Below, piece after piece: positions 8,508 to 16,180 of a stretch of DNA of 40,510 nt. Within the stretch, counting starts at the first letter, position 1; each line of letters starts with the position of its first letter. The stretch is from NCBI RefSeq assembly GCF_000685075.1, contig NZ_BAYD01000095.1:1-40510 (forward strand). The letters are read 5' to 3'. The DNA comes from Paraburkholderia oxyphila NBRC 105797 (GTDB lineage Bacteria; Pseudomonadota; Gammaproteobacteria; Burkholderiales; Burkholderiaceae). The notes under the pieces were generated by a model. It was given only the letters and a program-made list of their open reading frames with translations, searched no databases and was not told the origin of the DNA. A program made the translations under genes and the position numbers.

Positions 8508-9089
8508 ATGACCAGAGGCCGTGTATGGATTCCGCGACCCGATGCACCGCAGATTGCGCAGCGCCTGCGTGAGCGCCGAAGGTCGACGGGACTGACCCAG
8601 GCCGAACTTGCGGCCAGGGCGGATCTGGCGCACTCGACCTTCGTGCACTGGGAAAAGGGCAGGTTGCCCGACACCCTGGCGACGGCGACAGTGAACGCGC
8701 TCGAAGCAGCCCTGCGGGTTCCGCCAGGGTGGCTCATGAGTCACGAAGCGCCGCCGTTGCCGGATCCCGCCGTCCTCATGGACGACGCAGCTGCCTGTAC
8801 ACAGGCCGGGCCCGGCGGGCTTCCGGAGCGCATTCCTGCGGCCTGCTGCGAGGCAGTCGGCCCGCCCGCCGCGCGGCTGCGGGCGGAACTTGGGCTGTCG
8901 GTCGCGGAAGTCGCGCGGGCCTGCGGGGTGTCGCGCCCCACGCTGTTGCAGTGGGAGCGGGGCGCATTTCCGAAAGCGCTCACGGGGCGGCAACTTTGTG
9001 CCTGGGCGCGTGCACTCCGGCTTGTGCCGGGTCAGCTGCTGGCGCTGCCGGCCTCGCATCCTCGGGCGCACGATGGCAGCGCCACGTGA
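8508..9089 (+). CDS. XRE-family regulator with two HTH domains
   Basis: The start is ATG at 8508, preceded by CAGGAGACGAGG. The 193-residue product has a first Cro/C1-type HTH at about 15-65 (TGLTQAELAARADLAHSTFVHWEKG). A Pro/Ala-rich linker follows, then a second HTH at about 120-175 (LGLSVAEVARACGVSRPTLLQWERG). Both keep the residues expected of DNA-binding helices. Two HTH units in one chain suggest binding to paired or asymmetric operator halves. No sensor or protease domain is visible. A perfect palindrome at 8418-8431 is a candidate target. A decayed copy of the first half of this gene lies at about 10157-10395. Confidence 0.85.
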   Translation: MTRGRVWIPRPDAPQIAQRLRERRRSTGLTQAELAARADLAHSTFVHWEKGRLPDTLATATVNALEAALRVPPGWLMSHEAPPLPDPAVLMDDAAACTQAGPGGLPERIPAACCEAVGPPAARLRAELGLSVAEVARACGVSRPTLLQWERGAFPKALTGRQLCAWARALRLVPGQLLALPASHPRAHDGSAT

Positions 9090-9163
9090 GCGCATTGAAC
9101 GGCCGTCGATGTCTTGCCTGCATTGGTCGCTTCCTTTCGCGACACCTGTCTGGATCCGCCCTC

Positions 9164-9454
9164 ATGAGCGGCAATGACGAAGCGGTCCCCGTCACACCGG
9201 ATGTGCCTGTGCCATCGGGCGCAGCCTGGCCAAAGCGCCCTGTGCGGACGCGTCAATCGCCGGGCCCCGCGCCAGTAAATGGCCACAATGGCCAGGGGTT
9301 CGCCGCGCGTCTGGCCGACAGCGCCGGGTCTCACCGGAGCGCCTGTCCGGTCGCGCCACGGGGCACACAGGTGCCTGTCCTCACGGGCGCTCTCACGCCT
9401 GTCTGGAATTTTGCGGACGGGGTCCGCGGCACGACGAGCTACGAAAAGGGATAG
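9164..9454 (+). CDS. possible small hypothetical protein
   Basis: This 96-codon frame starts at ATG 9164 and ends two bases before the next gene. That gene has its ribosome binding site (AAAAGGG) inside this frame, which is the only hint that the frame is translated. The start lacks a ribosome binding site. The product is Pro/Ala/Gly-rich with no recognisable domain (end: WNFADGVRGTTSYEKG). It may equally be leader sequence of the zinc-ribbon gene. Confidence 0.25.
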   Translation: MSGNDEAVPVTPDVPVPSGAAWPKRPVRTRQSPGPAPVNGHNGQGFAARLADSAGSHRSACPVAPRGTQVPVLTGALTPVWNFADGVRGTTSYEKG

Positions 9455-9456
9455 CC

Positions 9457-10176
9457 ATGCGCGAATACCGGGACAGGGTCATTGAGGAACTCGCGGTCTG
9501 CACATGCGACCGCTGTGGCCGGCGCATGACGCCCGACGAGCCAGCCGAGTGGTACGAAAGGGTGTCGCTCGGCTGGCGCTGCGGCTTCGATTCAGTTTTC
9601 GGCGATGGCGCACGTGTCAGTCTGGACCTGTGCCAGGGCTGTGTGCGGGACACGCTGGGCCAGTGGCTGTGCATCGATCCTCAGGATGCGTCCACCGACC
9701 ATGCCAGCCTGCGCGGGCTTGCGGCGCTCACGCCGGTCCGGGCACAGCAGGTGAGCGCCAACGGCCTACTGACGACACTGAAAGGCGTGGTGCAGCACGA
9801 GGGTCAGGGCGCAGGCACGCAGTCGATGAATGCCGCGATCGCTGCCGCGGCGGCGGACGCTGGGGCCGGTAAACAACAATTGCCTGACGCCATGCAGCCG
9901 GCGCCGGAATTTCACTGGAACTACCGGGTCATGGAGTTTCATGAGGGTGGTGAGACGTGGAGGGAATTCCGGGAGGTGTATTACCGGAATGGCGAGCCGG
10001 AAGGCTACTCGTCCGTGTGTGCCAGCCCGTGCTGGGATGAAGACGACGAGGCAGCCAGACGGATTCTGGACCGGATGCGGGACGCCCTGGCCAGGCCAAT
10101 CCTGCGTCCGGGGGATTTTCGCCGCCGTGACGCGGAGGGGGAAGCAGGCAATGACGGTGTGCGAACAGGATCGTGA
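9457..10176 (+). CDS. two-domain hypothetical protein with N-terminal zinc ribbon
   Basis: The 239-residue protein starts at ATG 9457 after AAAAGGG. Residues 1-80 carry a probable zinc-binding knuckle pair: C17-x2-C20 in CTCDRCGRRM and C59-x2-C62 in LDLCQGCVRDTL. A variable linker spans about 85-145. A second module at about 150-225 (HWNYRVMEFHEGG, FREVYYRNGEPEGYSS, ARRILDRMRDALARPIL) is rich in aromatic and acidic residues. I do not recognise a named family for either half. The combination looks like a fusion of two small proteins found separately elsewhere. It follows the XRE gene on the same strand and ends where the XRE pseudogene begins. Confidence 0.7.
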   Translation: MREYRDRVIEELAVCTCDRCGRRMTPDEPAEWYERVSLGWRCGFDSVFGDGARVSLDLCQGCVRDTLGQWLCIDPQDASTDHASLRGLAALTPVRAQQVSANGLLTTLKGVVQHEGQGAGTQSMNAAIAAAAADAGAGKQQLPDAMQPAPEFHWNYRVMEFHEGGETWREFREVYYRNGEPEGYSSVCASPCWDEDDEAARRILDRMRDALARPILRPGDFRRRDAEGEAGNDGVRTGS

Positions 10177-10395
10177 GTGGATGCCGCGACCCGATGCACC
10201 ACAGATTGCACCGTGCCGGCGTGAACGCGGCGGGGGCCTTCGGGCTGATCCCGGTCGGACTTGCGGCCAGGGTCAGGCGGGTGCACCCGACCCGCGTTCA
10301 CCGGGAAAAGGGCAGGCTGCCCGCCCCCCTTGCAACAGCTGGGGGGAACGCGCTGGAAGCGGCGCCGCAGGTGGGGTCACGGTGGGGTTATCAAA
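10157..10395 (+). pseudogene. decayed partial copy of the upstream XRE regulator gene
   Basis: The DNA aligns by eye with 8508-8745. Shared runs include CCGCGACCCGATGCACC, CTTGCGGCCAGGG and GGGAAAAGGGCAGG, in the same order and spacing. Small insertions and deletions break the frame: MPRPDAPQIA of one frame matches IPRPDAPQIA of the intact protein and then shifts. Only the region of the first HTH is present, and the second HTH is missing. It overlaps the end of the zinc-ribbon gene and stops just before the ribosome binding site of the next gene. This is a remnant of a tandem duplication or of recombination between related cassettes. Confidence 0.8.
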
Positions 10396-10412
10396 AGGAG
10401 AGGGAGAGGCGG

Positions 10413-10859
10413 ATGCTTCGAGTCACCATTGAGTTGCTGCCCGGTGGGCGGGAAAGCGGAAAGAGTGTCATCGCGACGGCGGATATCGCGCGGGTGAGCG
10501 ACGCGCCGTTCGGGGCACGCGCGGATTACGGCGTCGTCCTGAAAGATGCGGTGCTTGGCGAGATCGGCGGGCGCGCCGTGGTGCGCAGCTATCCGCGATG
10601 GGCGACCAGTGTGTGGGACCTCGTTGCGCGTGGCATTGCCGCTGCGCTGAATCAGGATACCGAATCGTTGCCACCGCGACCGGTGAAGCCGGAGGTGACG
10701 GTTCATACGAACGAAGCAGGCTTTCGCTACGTGCGTCTGGATGAAATCCCCGAGCCGACCCGGACATTCTTCGACCGGAAGCTTGCCGGCTCGGGCATTC
10801 CCGATCACGGTTGCGCCTACGCGCACGACTGGTTCGACTTTCTCAACGGCCAGCGCTGA
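10413..10859 (+). CDS. conserved hypothetical protein
   Basis: ATG at 10413 follows AAGGAGAGGGAGAGG, a strong ribosome binding site, so longer in-frame starts inside the XRE remnant are rejected. The 148-residue product begins with a compact alpha/beta module (MLRVTIELLPGGRESGK, IARVSDAPFGARADYGVVL, VRSYPRWATSVWDLVARGIAAAL). I have seen this module as a small stand-alone protein in proteobacteria. The acidic second part (FRYVRLDEIPEPTRTFFDR, CAYAHDWFDFLNGQR) looks like a separate small domain. No function can be assigned. With the upstream zinc-ribbon protein it is a second apparent fusion of small hypothetical modules. Confidence 0.7.
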   Translation: MLRVTIELLPGGRESGKSVIATADIARVSDAPFGARADYGVVLKDAVLGEIGGRAVVRSYPRWATSVWDLVARGIAAALNQDTESLPPRPVKPEVTVHTNEAGFRYVRLDEIPEPTRTFFDRKLAGSGIPDHGCAYAHDWFDFLNGQR

Positions 10860-11025
10860 AGTCAGTCAGGGCGCAACGCTCACGTGACGCGCGGGTTGGG
10901 CCTGCGTGTGCCGGGTTCCGCCGGTTGAAATACGGGGAGAGCCGACGTGCATGCCCCGGCGACGTTTTTCATCAGGCGGATGCGGGCATGAATGAACCGG
11001 GCAGTGCGGCATGGTGTGTGCAGAA

Positions 11026-11457
11026 CTACCCATGCACCGGGCCCACCACATGATCCTTTGCGGCGGCCACGACTGCCGCGGCGTCCGACGCCAGGACCTC
11101 GCGAGGACGCCTGCCATGCAGCATGCTGCAGGTCGACTCGAACCAGGAGGCCATCCGGAACGGGTGGTAGCCCGCACAAACGCGCAGAATCTCTGCGACC
11201 TCAGGGATCGGGTGGCCGGTGTCGTCAAAGAGGTAGGCGGGGTACAAGGTCTGGCCAGCCAGTTCGATGGCGAAAATTCTGGCGTCCTGCGTCCACCGGC
11301 TCGCCACTTCAGACGGATTGGCGGCTTCCGGGGCGTGCCGCTCGCCGACCGTTTGCGCCGTCATCCATTCCGTTCCGTTCATCACCGCTGCAACGGCCGC
11401 CGATAACGGATCGACGCTACGCTTGTCAGTCTGATCGATACCGCGATGTGAGTTCAT
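11026..11457 (-). CDS. hypothetical protein, weak MbcA/ParS-antitoxin-like C-terminus
   Basis: ATG at 11457 is preceded on the minus strand by AAGGATCTGGC, giving 143 residues. The N-terminal 45 residues are polar. The rest is mainly helical, with a C-terminal block SWFESTCSMLHGRRPREVLASD. That block resembles the end of MbcA/ParS/Xre antitoxins, where a Trp-rich helix is followed by G-x-x-P-x-x-x-L. No matching RES toxin is next to it, so I keep this as a hypothetical protein. It lies convergent with the 10413-10859 gene and co-directional with the 11728-12177 gene. Confidence 0.6.
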   Translation of the reverse strand: MNSHRGIDQTDKRSVDPLSAAVAAVMNGTEWMTAQTVGERHAPEAANPSEVASRWTQDARIFAIELAGQTLYPAYLFDDTGHPIPEVAEILRVCAGYHPFRMASWFESTCSMLHGRRPREVLASDAAAVVAAAKDHVVGPVHG

Positions 11458-11727
11458 GCCAGATCCTTCATGAGTTGCAGGTGGCCGGGCGGACCCTGCA
11501 GCACGCGGCCGGCGGAGCGGACCTTGAGACCGGATCCCGCCAGGACGAACCTCTGTCACCGCTGAGTACTTCCGGCCAGGACCGGCGCACGTTCAGGCAG
11601 CGGATTTGCTGTATGGAGGGTCCGCTCACCGCTTTCGTCAAGCGGCGCGGTGACGTGCTCCGTCGTCGTCTGCGAAGAACGCTGGCGTTGGCTTGTCCAG
11701 AACTCACATGCTGTTCGATGTCACGGG

Positions 11728-12177
11728 TCAACCCTTCATCGGGTGGCCTGGGCATCGGGTTTGCCGCCAGTCCGCGCCGATCGTTTCTCCGGGGTGGCCA
11801 CATATTTCGCACAACCGGCCGCTCATCATCTCGGCCAGTTCAATGATGGCGCGCTGTTGCGCGTCGGCGCCGGAGACACTGAAGCGCAGCGTCCCGAACT
11901 TCTCCTTGACCTGCGCCACGACGACCTGCGGCGCACCGGACCGGGTAGTGAGCTGCAGCTTCGCGCACAGCACATCGATCAGATCGAACCAGCCGTCTCC
12001 GCACTCGAATCCCCACAGGGAGAATACCGTTGGCATGGCATCCAGAGCGTCGGTGACGGGCGGATTGACAGCGAAGATGAGCGGGTACTTTTCCCGCAGG
12101 ATATTCGATAACTCCTCGCGCACCGCTTTTTTCTCCCGTCCCAGTTTTGTTGCTGCAGCGACAGAATCGATTGTCAC
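11728..12177 (-). CDS. conserved hypothetical protein with C-terminal zinc knuckle
   Basis: The 149-residue protein is of a type common in proteobacterial accessory DNA. Its landmarks are FECGDGWFDLIDVLCAKL, VAQVKEKFGTLRFSV and the C-terminal pair CEICGHPGE ... TRCPGH, which could bind zinc. The VKEKFGTLRF segment is the most diagnostic part. Function is unknown. Such proteins are often scattered among phage and island genes. It is followed on the same strand, after about 270 non-coding bases, by the 11026-11457 gene. Confidence 0.75.
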   Translation of the reverse strand: MTIDSVAAATKLGREKKAVREELSNILREKYPLIFAVNPPVTDALDAMPTVFSLWGFECGDGWFDLIDVLCAKLQLTTRSGAPQVVVAQVKEKFGTLRFSVSGADAQQRAIIELAEMMSGRLCEICGHPGETIGADWRQTRCPGHPMKG

Positions 12178-12633
12178 ATAGTGCCGCGTCCGGCGGGACT
12201 CGGCTGTCGAACGCGGTACGGCGCCGGGCGGCGGAGAACAGCCGAACGGCAGCGTCCTGCATCAGCGAATTCACACTCCCGACACGAAACGGCCGGTCGA
12301 CCCATTGCAACATGTAGGGCGGCTTTCAAGGTCACTGCGTCCCTCGACTGGGCACACCGCTCGCCCCCTACTCATGTCTCATGCGGCAGGCATAACCGAC
12401 CCGGGGGAGCCCGTCGCATGAAGAATTCGATGTTTCCAGGTTCTGCCTAAAAGCGGTCATTCGGAGACGTCACGCCGACGGTCGCAGTGCGTCGGCGATA
12501 CGCGCTGCGCCAGAAATGCGGTGCTACGAACAGACGGCTGACCATTTCTGTGGTCATGATTTGGTGTGGCACGGGCGGCTTGTTGCTGACCGCTCGTTCA
12601 ACACATGCCAAATGGCTTCATGAGGGCGCCGCC
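12178..12633. other. intergenic stretch, no gene seen
   Basis: About 450 GC-rich bases lie between the divergent zinc-knuckle and exported-protein genes. No frame has recognisable protein features. Promoters for both genes are expected here, but I cannot point to clear sigma-70 boxes. Confidence 0.4.
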
Positions 12634-13323
12634 ATGCTTGCTAGCGCCGCGATGTTGCGGAGGAGTGCACCCACATCCCTCTTTGGATTCGGCGCCATCT
12701 GCCGCGCGGCCGTGATGGTTGCCATGATGGCAAGCGGACCCTCCAGTTCTGTCTGGGCACAAACCCCAGCGACGACGAATCCTGTCGCGCCGGTTCCCAC
12801 TTACCGGGTCGGCGACCGGTGGGTCCTTGTGTATGGCAAAACCGCGATCGAGTCTACGGTCACGTCGGTCACCGACACGCAGACGATATTTGCCGAAACC
12901 AAAAATTGGGGCACGCCTTACGAACTGGCTTTTGATGCGCAAGGCAATCTGCTTCGATCCGGCGACACCAGCTATGAGCCGTGTCTGTGTTCACTGAGCT
13001 TCCCGATGTCGGTGGGCAAGAGCTGGTATGCCCGATGGACTGTCCGAAACCCATCCGGCAGCCACCAGGTTGAAGCGCACGTCTCCGTTGAAGCGTTTGA
13101 ACGTGTGAAGGTGCGGGCTGGCGAATTTGACGCCTTCAGGCTTGTCATGCACGGCATCTCAACGTATCAGGGAGTCAGTCTGTTTAATGTACCGTGGGAT
13201 GCGACCTTCTGGTATGCGCCCGCGGTCAAACGGGTCGTGAAATCAGAGTCTGTGTCGTACGTGCGCTATCAGGGTTCAAGGACCGAGAAGTTCGAACTGT
13301 ACGACTTTTCACTTGCACCCTGA
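12634..13323 (+). CDS. exported hypothetical protein
   Basis: I chose ATG at 12634 because GAGGG lies seven bases upstream and the resulting N-terminus is a signal peptide: Arg pair, hydrophobic stretch, then a probable cleavage site after SSVWAQ, about residue 43. The longer GTG frame at 12487 would bury it. The 229-residue product has a mature region with beta-rich sequence (YRVGDRWVLVYGK, AHVSVEAFERVKVRAGEFDAFRLV, DATFWYAPAVKRVVKSE). This resembles DUF3108-like periplasmic proteins that measure or bind something in the envelope. The function is not known. It stands alone, with no operon partner on this strand. Confidence 0.72.
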   Translation: MLASAAMLRRSAPTSLFGFGAICRAAVMVAMMASGPSSSVWAQTPATTNPVAPVPTYRVGDRWVLVYGKTAIESTVTSVTDTQTIFAETKNWGTPYELAFDAQGNLLRSGDTSYEPCLCSLSFPMSVGKSWYARWTVRNPSGSHQVEAHVSVEAFERVKVRAGEFDAFRLVMHGISTYQGVSLFNVPWDATFWYAPAVKRVVKSESVSYVRYQGSRTEKFELYDFSLAP

Positions 13324-14084
13324 TGTGCGGGCGGTGTTTCCGCGAATCTCCATAAGAGCTCATCTCGGCACAGATCGACCACGCCGTGCGGCCTTCTCCG
13401 ACGCCTGCCTTTACGCGCCGGAGGATAGCCATGAGTCGGGCATCGCGCTGACGACCAGCTGGCGTGAGCTGATTTCTAGCCTATGGCAGAATTATGAATG
13501 ACCTCGAATGCCGGCAAAGGCCGCATTGAGCACTTTGTCTGACCGTCAGCTTCCGAGGGCTCTACGGCCGGTCCAAAGGCCCGTTTCACCGCTCGGAGAA
13601 CGGCAGGTTGTGGCCGGTTCACCCGCTGAGCTAGGACGCCACAAAGCTGCCGCTCGTGGCCGGGAATGGGTTGAACGGCAGCTAACGGAGAAAGCCGGCG
13701 AGCGCGCGCGATCGGCCATGAAGCGTCATTAGCCAATCGTGTCGTTCGGTCGTTCAGACGACTGCTTCGCTCAGCATACGGCCATTCAATCGCTGACAGA
13801 GAATAATTGCTGATGCCAACGTTCGATTGACCCGTACGCCGAGATTGTCTGAGCCAGCGTTTCCGGCAAACCCTGCCCCGGGAGCGACGATTCCGCATCC
13901 AGCTCGGCGGTTCACATGGAGATCGGCACGTGGATCAAATCGGCATCGGCATGAACAACGAACAAGCTCCACGAGTGGCGGCAGCAGCATCGAATCTGCT
14001 CTCGGAAGCGTGAGGTGGAATCCGTCAGCCAAGGGCGAGAAATTCCCGGTAACATGCCATCAACAAACCAACATGGGGCTGGGA
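13324..14084. other. non-coding stretch with decayed repeat-like sequence
   Basis: About 760 bases have no supported gene. An 8-base inverted repeat, AGCTGCCG ... CGGCAGCT, lies at 13645-13683. The minus strand has an open frame rich in Arg/Pro/Ala that looks like decayed or repeat-derived sequence. The last 250 bases lead into the TIR gene, with lower GC. Confidence 0.35.
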
Positions 14085-14879
14085 ATGGATGACGTTGGAA
14101 CTGCTATGGCAAAGCTTGCCGGCATTCGCAAAGCTGTCGCCGCCGCTTTGGATGAGAAGATTCTGACAAGAAGTCGTGAGGCGGACCCGCGCAGGAATTT
14201 TGATCCAGACGCGGTAGGCTACCATTTTAAGCAGACCGCGAATCTGGTAAACCGACTGCGTGAGTTGCTTCCAAACCTCTATTTAGACCTCCAGCAGATC
14301 GCTACGGAGCCAACGTCTGAGGTGGTAATGCTAGGGAAGTCAAACGAGACTCGACTTTTCTATGGGCGAGAACAACTTGAGCGGCTCGGCCGCGACATAG
14401 ATCAGGTGCTAGAGATTCGTGCGAACAGCGAACTCTCGCAGCCAGCGGCCCGAGCCGCTAAAGAACTCAGGCGGATCTTCGTCTCCCACGGTCGATCAAA
14501 CGACTGGCGCGAAGTTCAAGCGTATATCGAGAAGGATATTGGTCTTGCAACGCTGGAACTAGCGCAAGAGGCAAGTGCTGGGCAAACGATCATTGAGAAG
14601 TTGGAGAGTAACGCTGCTGCTTGCGACGGCGCAGTGATTGTCATGACAGGCGATGATATGGACGACGAGGGCAAGGCGCGTGTGCGCGAGAACGTCATGC
14701 ACGAGATAGGATATTTCCAAGCAAAGTACGGCCGCTCTCGCGTCTGCGTTCTGCATGAAGATGGTGTCACCATCCCCACAAACCTAGGCGGCGTGGTCTA
14801 TGTGCCGTTCCCCAAAGGTAGCGTCGGCGCTTCATTCGGTGTGCTCGTTCGCGAGTTGAAGGTCATGTACAAGCTTTGA
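14085..14879 (+). CDS. TIR-domain protein, CAP12/Pycsar-effector type
   Basis: ATG at 14085 has GGGGCTGGGA just upstream, giving 264 residues; ATG at 14073 is the alternative. Residues 1-125 are helical with no known domain (VGYHFKQTANLVNRLRELLP, LDLQQIATEP). Residues 130-264 are a TIR domain of the CAP12/Pycsar class: RRIFVSHGRSNDW (first strand and loop), TIIEKLESNAAACDGAVIVMT, and NVMHEIGYFQAKYGRSRVCVL with the probable catalytic Glu near residue 207. Such TIRs hydrolyse NAD+ when activated by a phage-triggered signal. No cyclase gene is adjacent, so the helical N-terminus may sense the trigger. GC is lower than in flanking genes, suggesting separate transfer. An NADase function is inferred from the family. 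Confidence 0.85.
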   Translation: MDDVGTAMAKLAGIRKAVAAALDEKILTRSREADPRRNFDPDAVGYHFKQTANLVNRLRELLPNLYLDLQQIATEPTSEVVMLGKSNETRLFYGREQLERLGRDIDQVLEIRANSELSQPAARAAKELRRIFVSHGRSNDWREVQAYIEKDIGLATLELAQEASAGQTIIEKLESNAAACDGAVIVMTGDDMDDEGKARVRENVMHEIGYFQAKYGRSRVCVLHEDGVTIPTNLGGVVYVPFPKGSVGASFGVLVRELKVMYKL

Positions 14880-14934
14880 TGAACTCCATTCGGATGTCGC
14901 TTCCGGCGTCGATCATAATCTGGACGCACGCACA

Positions 14935-15402
14935 ATGAAGTTGTACTTGATCGGAACAGCTCATTCCTTTCAAAAGAGGCTGCGCTGCGCGCCATCGGCG
15001 TGCAGCGATGAGTTCAAGAACTTTGTGGTCTATGCGGCGGTTTGCCACTCCGTCAGGACCATTGGTGAAGAACTGAGCAAGTCCGTTCTTGGTACCGATG
15101 TAATTTCTCTGTGCGCCGAGGTCGCCGGGGAGTTATCGATTTCGCATCTGTACTGCGACCCCGACAATGCCGAGCGAGTCGCGGCCGGTCTTCCGGTTGA
15201 GGATTGTCCATCCACTTGGGGACCGCGTGAAGAAGAATGGCTGGCAAGGTTGGATATAAACGAGTTCCCGGTCTTGTTCGTTTGCGGGGCTAACCACGTG
15301 GACTCGTTCGCGGAGAAATGCCGAGCACGGGGAATCGCCGTTGAAGTACTGAAGCATGACTGGGAACCGTCGGTTTCCGTAGACGGAAACACGATAATCT
15401 GA
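14935..15402 (+). CDS. small protein with two G-x-x-H motifs (TIKI/TraB-like pattern)
   Basis: This 155-residue protein follows the TIR gene by 55 bases on the same strand and has similar low GC. It has GTAH at residues 7-10 (MKLYLIGTAHS) and GANH at 118-121 (PVLFVCGANHVDSF), each after a hydrophobic strand. Paired G-x-x-H motifs mark the TIKI/TraB/ChaN/erythromycin-esterase superfamily of metal-dependent hydrolases, but this protein is much shorter than those. The middle part (ELSISHLYCDPDNAE, WGPREEEWLARL) is unfamiliar. It may be a minimal member, or the motifs may be coincidental. Position suggests it works with the TIR protein. Confidence 0.65.
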   Translation: MKLYLIGTAHSFQKRLRCAPSACSDEFKNFVVYAAVCHSVRTIGEELSKSVLGTDVISLCAEVAGELSISHLYCDPDNAERVAAGLPVEDCPSTWGPREEEWLARLDINEFPVLFVCGANHVDSFAEKCRARGIAVEVLKHDWEPSVSVDGNTII

Positions 15403-15775
15403 CCGCCCTTGGGCGTTTTCCCTCGTCGAGATTGAGCATTTGCTGCCGTGGTATTTGCGTAGTATTGGCAAAAATTATTCTTTGAATATTAAAAGAAGTC
15501 AATTAATTTGATGGCTTATTGATGAGTGAACGGGAGTGAAGGTAGGAATCCAAAAATATAAATTGCAAATCGATTGCTTGATGAGTTGCTGCTGTCAGCA
15601 ATCGGCCACATTGCTGACGTTCCTCCCGGCCCGCCCCAATGTCGGCTAAGGCCGAATTGCGCGCGTAGCGCGTCCGTCAGGTTACGGCGTCATGCCGGTC
15701 GATCGGGCGAGCGAGGCCGTGGGGCCGGTTGACGGGTGTCCCGCTGTCAGGGGGCGAGGGCACTGCTGGCCGTGA

Positions 15776-15886
15776 GAAGGGGCGTTATCACGGCCGGAGT
15801 TGGAGTCGAGCGAGGAAGAACGGGTGACGCTCGCGCTTCAAAAAACCATTCGGAGCGGAGGTGCCGTTTGTGAAGGGGACGTTATC
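15776..15886 (+). repeat. direct repeat pair near the island end
   Basis: GAAGGGGCGTTATC (15776-15789) and GAAGGGGACGTTATC (15872-15886) differ by one inserted base and lie 96 bases apart. The first overlaps TTATCACGGC (15785-15794), which is identical to one arm of the repeat upstream of the KfrA-like gene. They could be arm-type recombinase sites or KfrA-like protein sites. Confidence 0.4.
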
Positions 15887-16020
15887 GTGCTGATGTGAGT
15901 ATTAATGTGATGAATGTGATTCGCCTAAGGTGCGCCACTTATCCGCGGCATGATCTTGTAGTCGCACGCTGACTTCGTCGGTCCGCCCGAAATGCGCACC
16001 GACTCAATTCTGAGCAAAAC

Positions 16021-16123
16021 ATTACAAAATGTAATTTCTCGGGCCGCGGTTTCACATCATGAAATGATGTGAAAAATCTACCCCAACCCCAATCACAAAA
16101 GCTAGTCAGTTCACTTCGTGAAC
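16021..16123. repeat. three inverted repeats next to the island junction
   Basis: ATTAC-AAAAT-GTAAT lies at 16021-16035. TTTCACATCAT-GAA-ATGATGTGAAA, with perfect 11-base arms, lies at 16050-16074. GTTCAC-TTC-GTGAAC lies at 16109-16123. The second and third share TTCAC/GTGAA arms and 3-base centres. They lie 60 to 160 bases inside the presumed island end. Protein binding or recombination sites are more likely than terminators, since no T-run follows. Confidence 0.45.
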
Positions 16124-16180
16124 AGATATAGATAAACCGGTGCAGCAGTCCTAAAAGTATCAATCTAACACCCCCCACAA

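Larger units (their letters stand above)
15403..16180. other. gene-free terminal region of the island
   Basis: No protein or RNA gene is recognised in these 780 bases. The first 150 are AT-rich, followed by GC-rich sequence with repeats (15776-15886) and then AT-rich sequence with three hairpins (16021-16123). The sequence runs straight into the middle of an MFS gene at about 16180, so this is the probable right end of the island. Confidence 0.6.

Noticed and set aside
8729..9454. 241-codon plus-strand frame
   Set aside because: Its first half overlaps the XRE gene in another frame and is low complexity. Only its last 96 codons were kept, as a doubtful small gene.
11026..12177. toxin-antitoxin pair formed by the two minus-strand genes
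   Set aside because: Only a weak antitoxin-like C-terminus is seen in one, the other has no toxin motif, and 270 bases separate them.
13476..13898. 140-codon minus-strand frame
   Set aside because: Its composition is Arg/Pro-rich with no start signal. It looks like decayed or repeat-derived intergenic sequence.
14085..14879. the TIR gene as part of a complete CBASS or Pycsar locus
   Set aside because: No cyclase, CD-NTase or Cap ancillary gene lies within several kilobases on either side, so a canonical locus is not supported here.
1..16180. tRNA gene or CRISPR array in the island
   Set aside because: No cloverleaf with conserved T-loop and no regularly spaced repeats were found, so a tRNA attachment site is not supported in this window.
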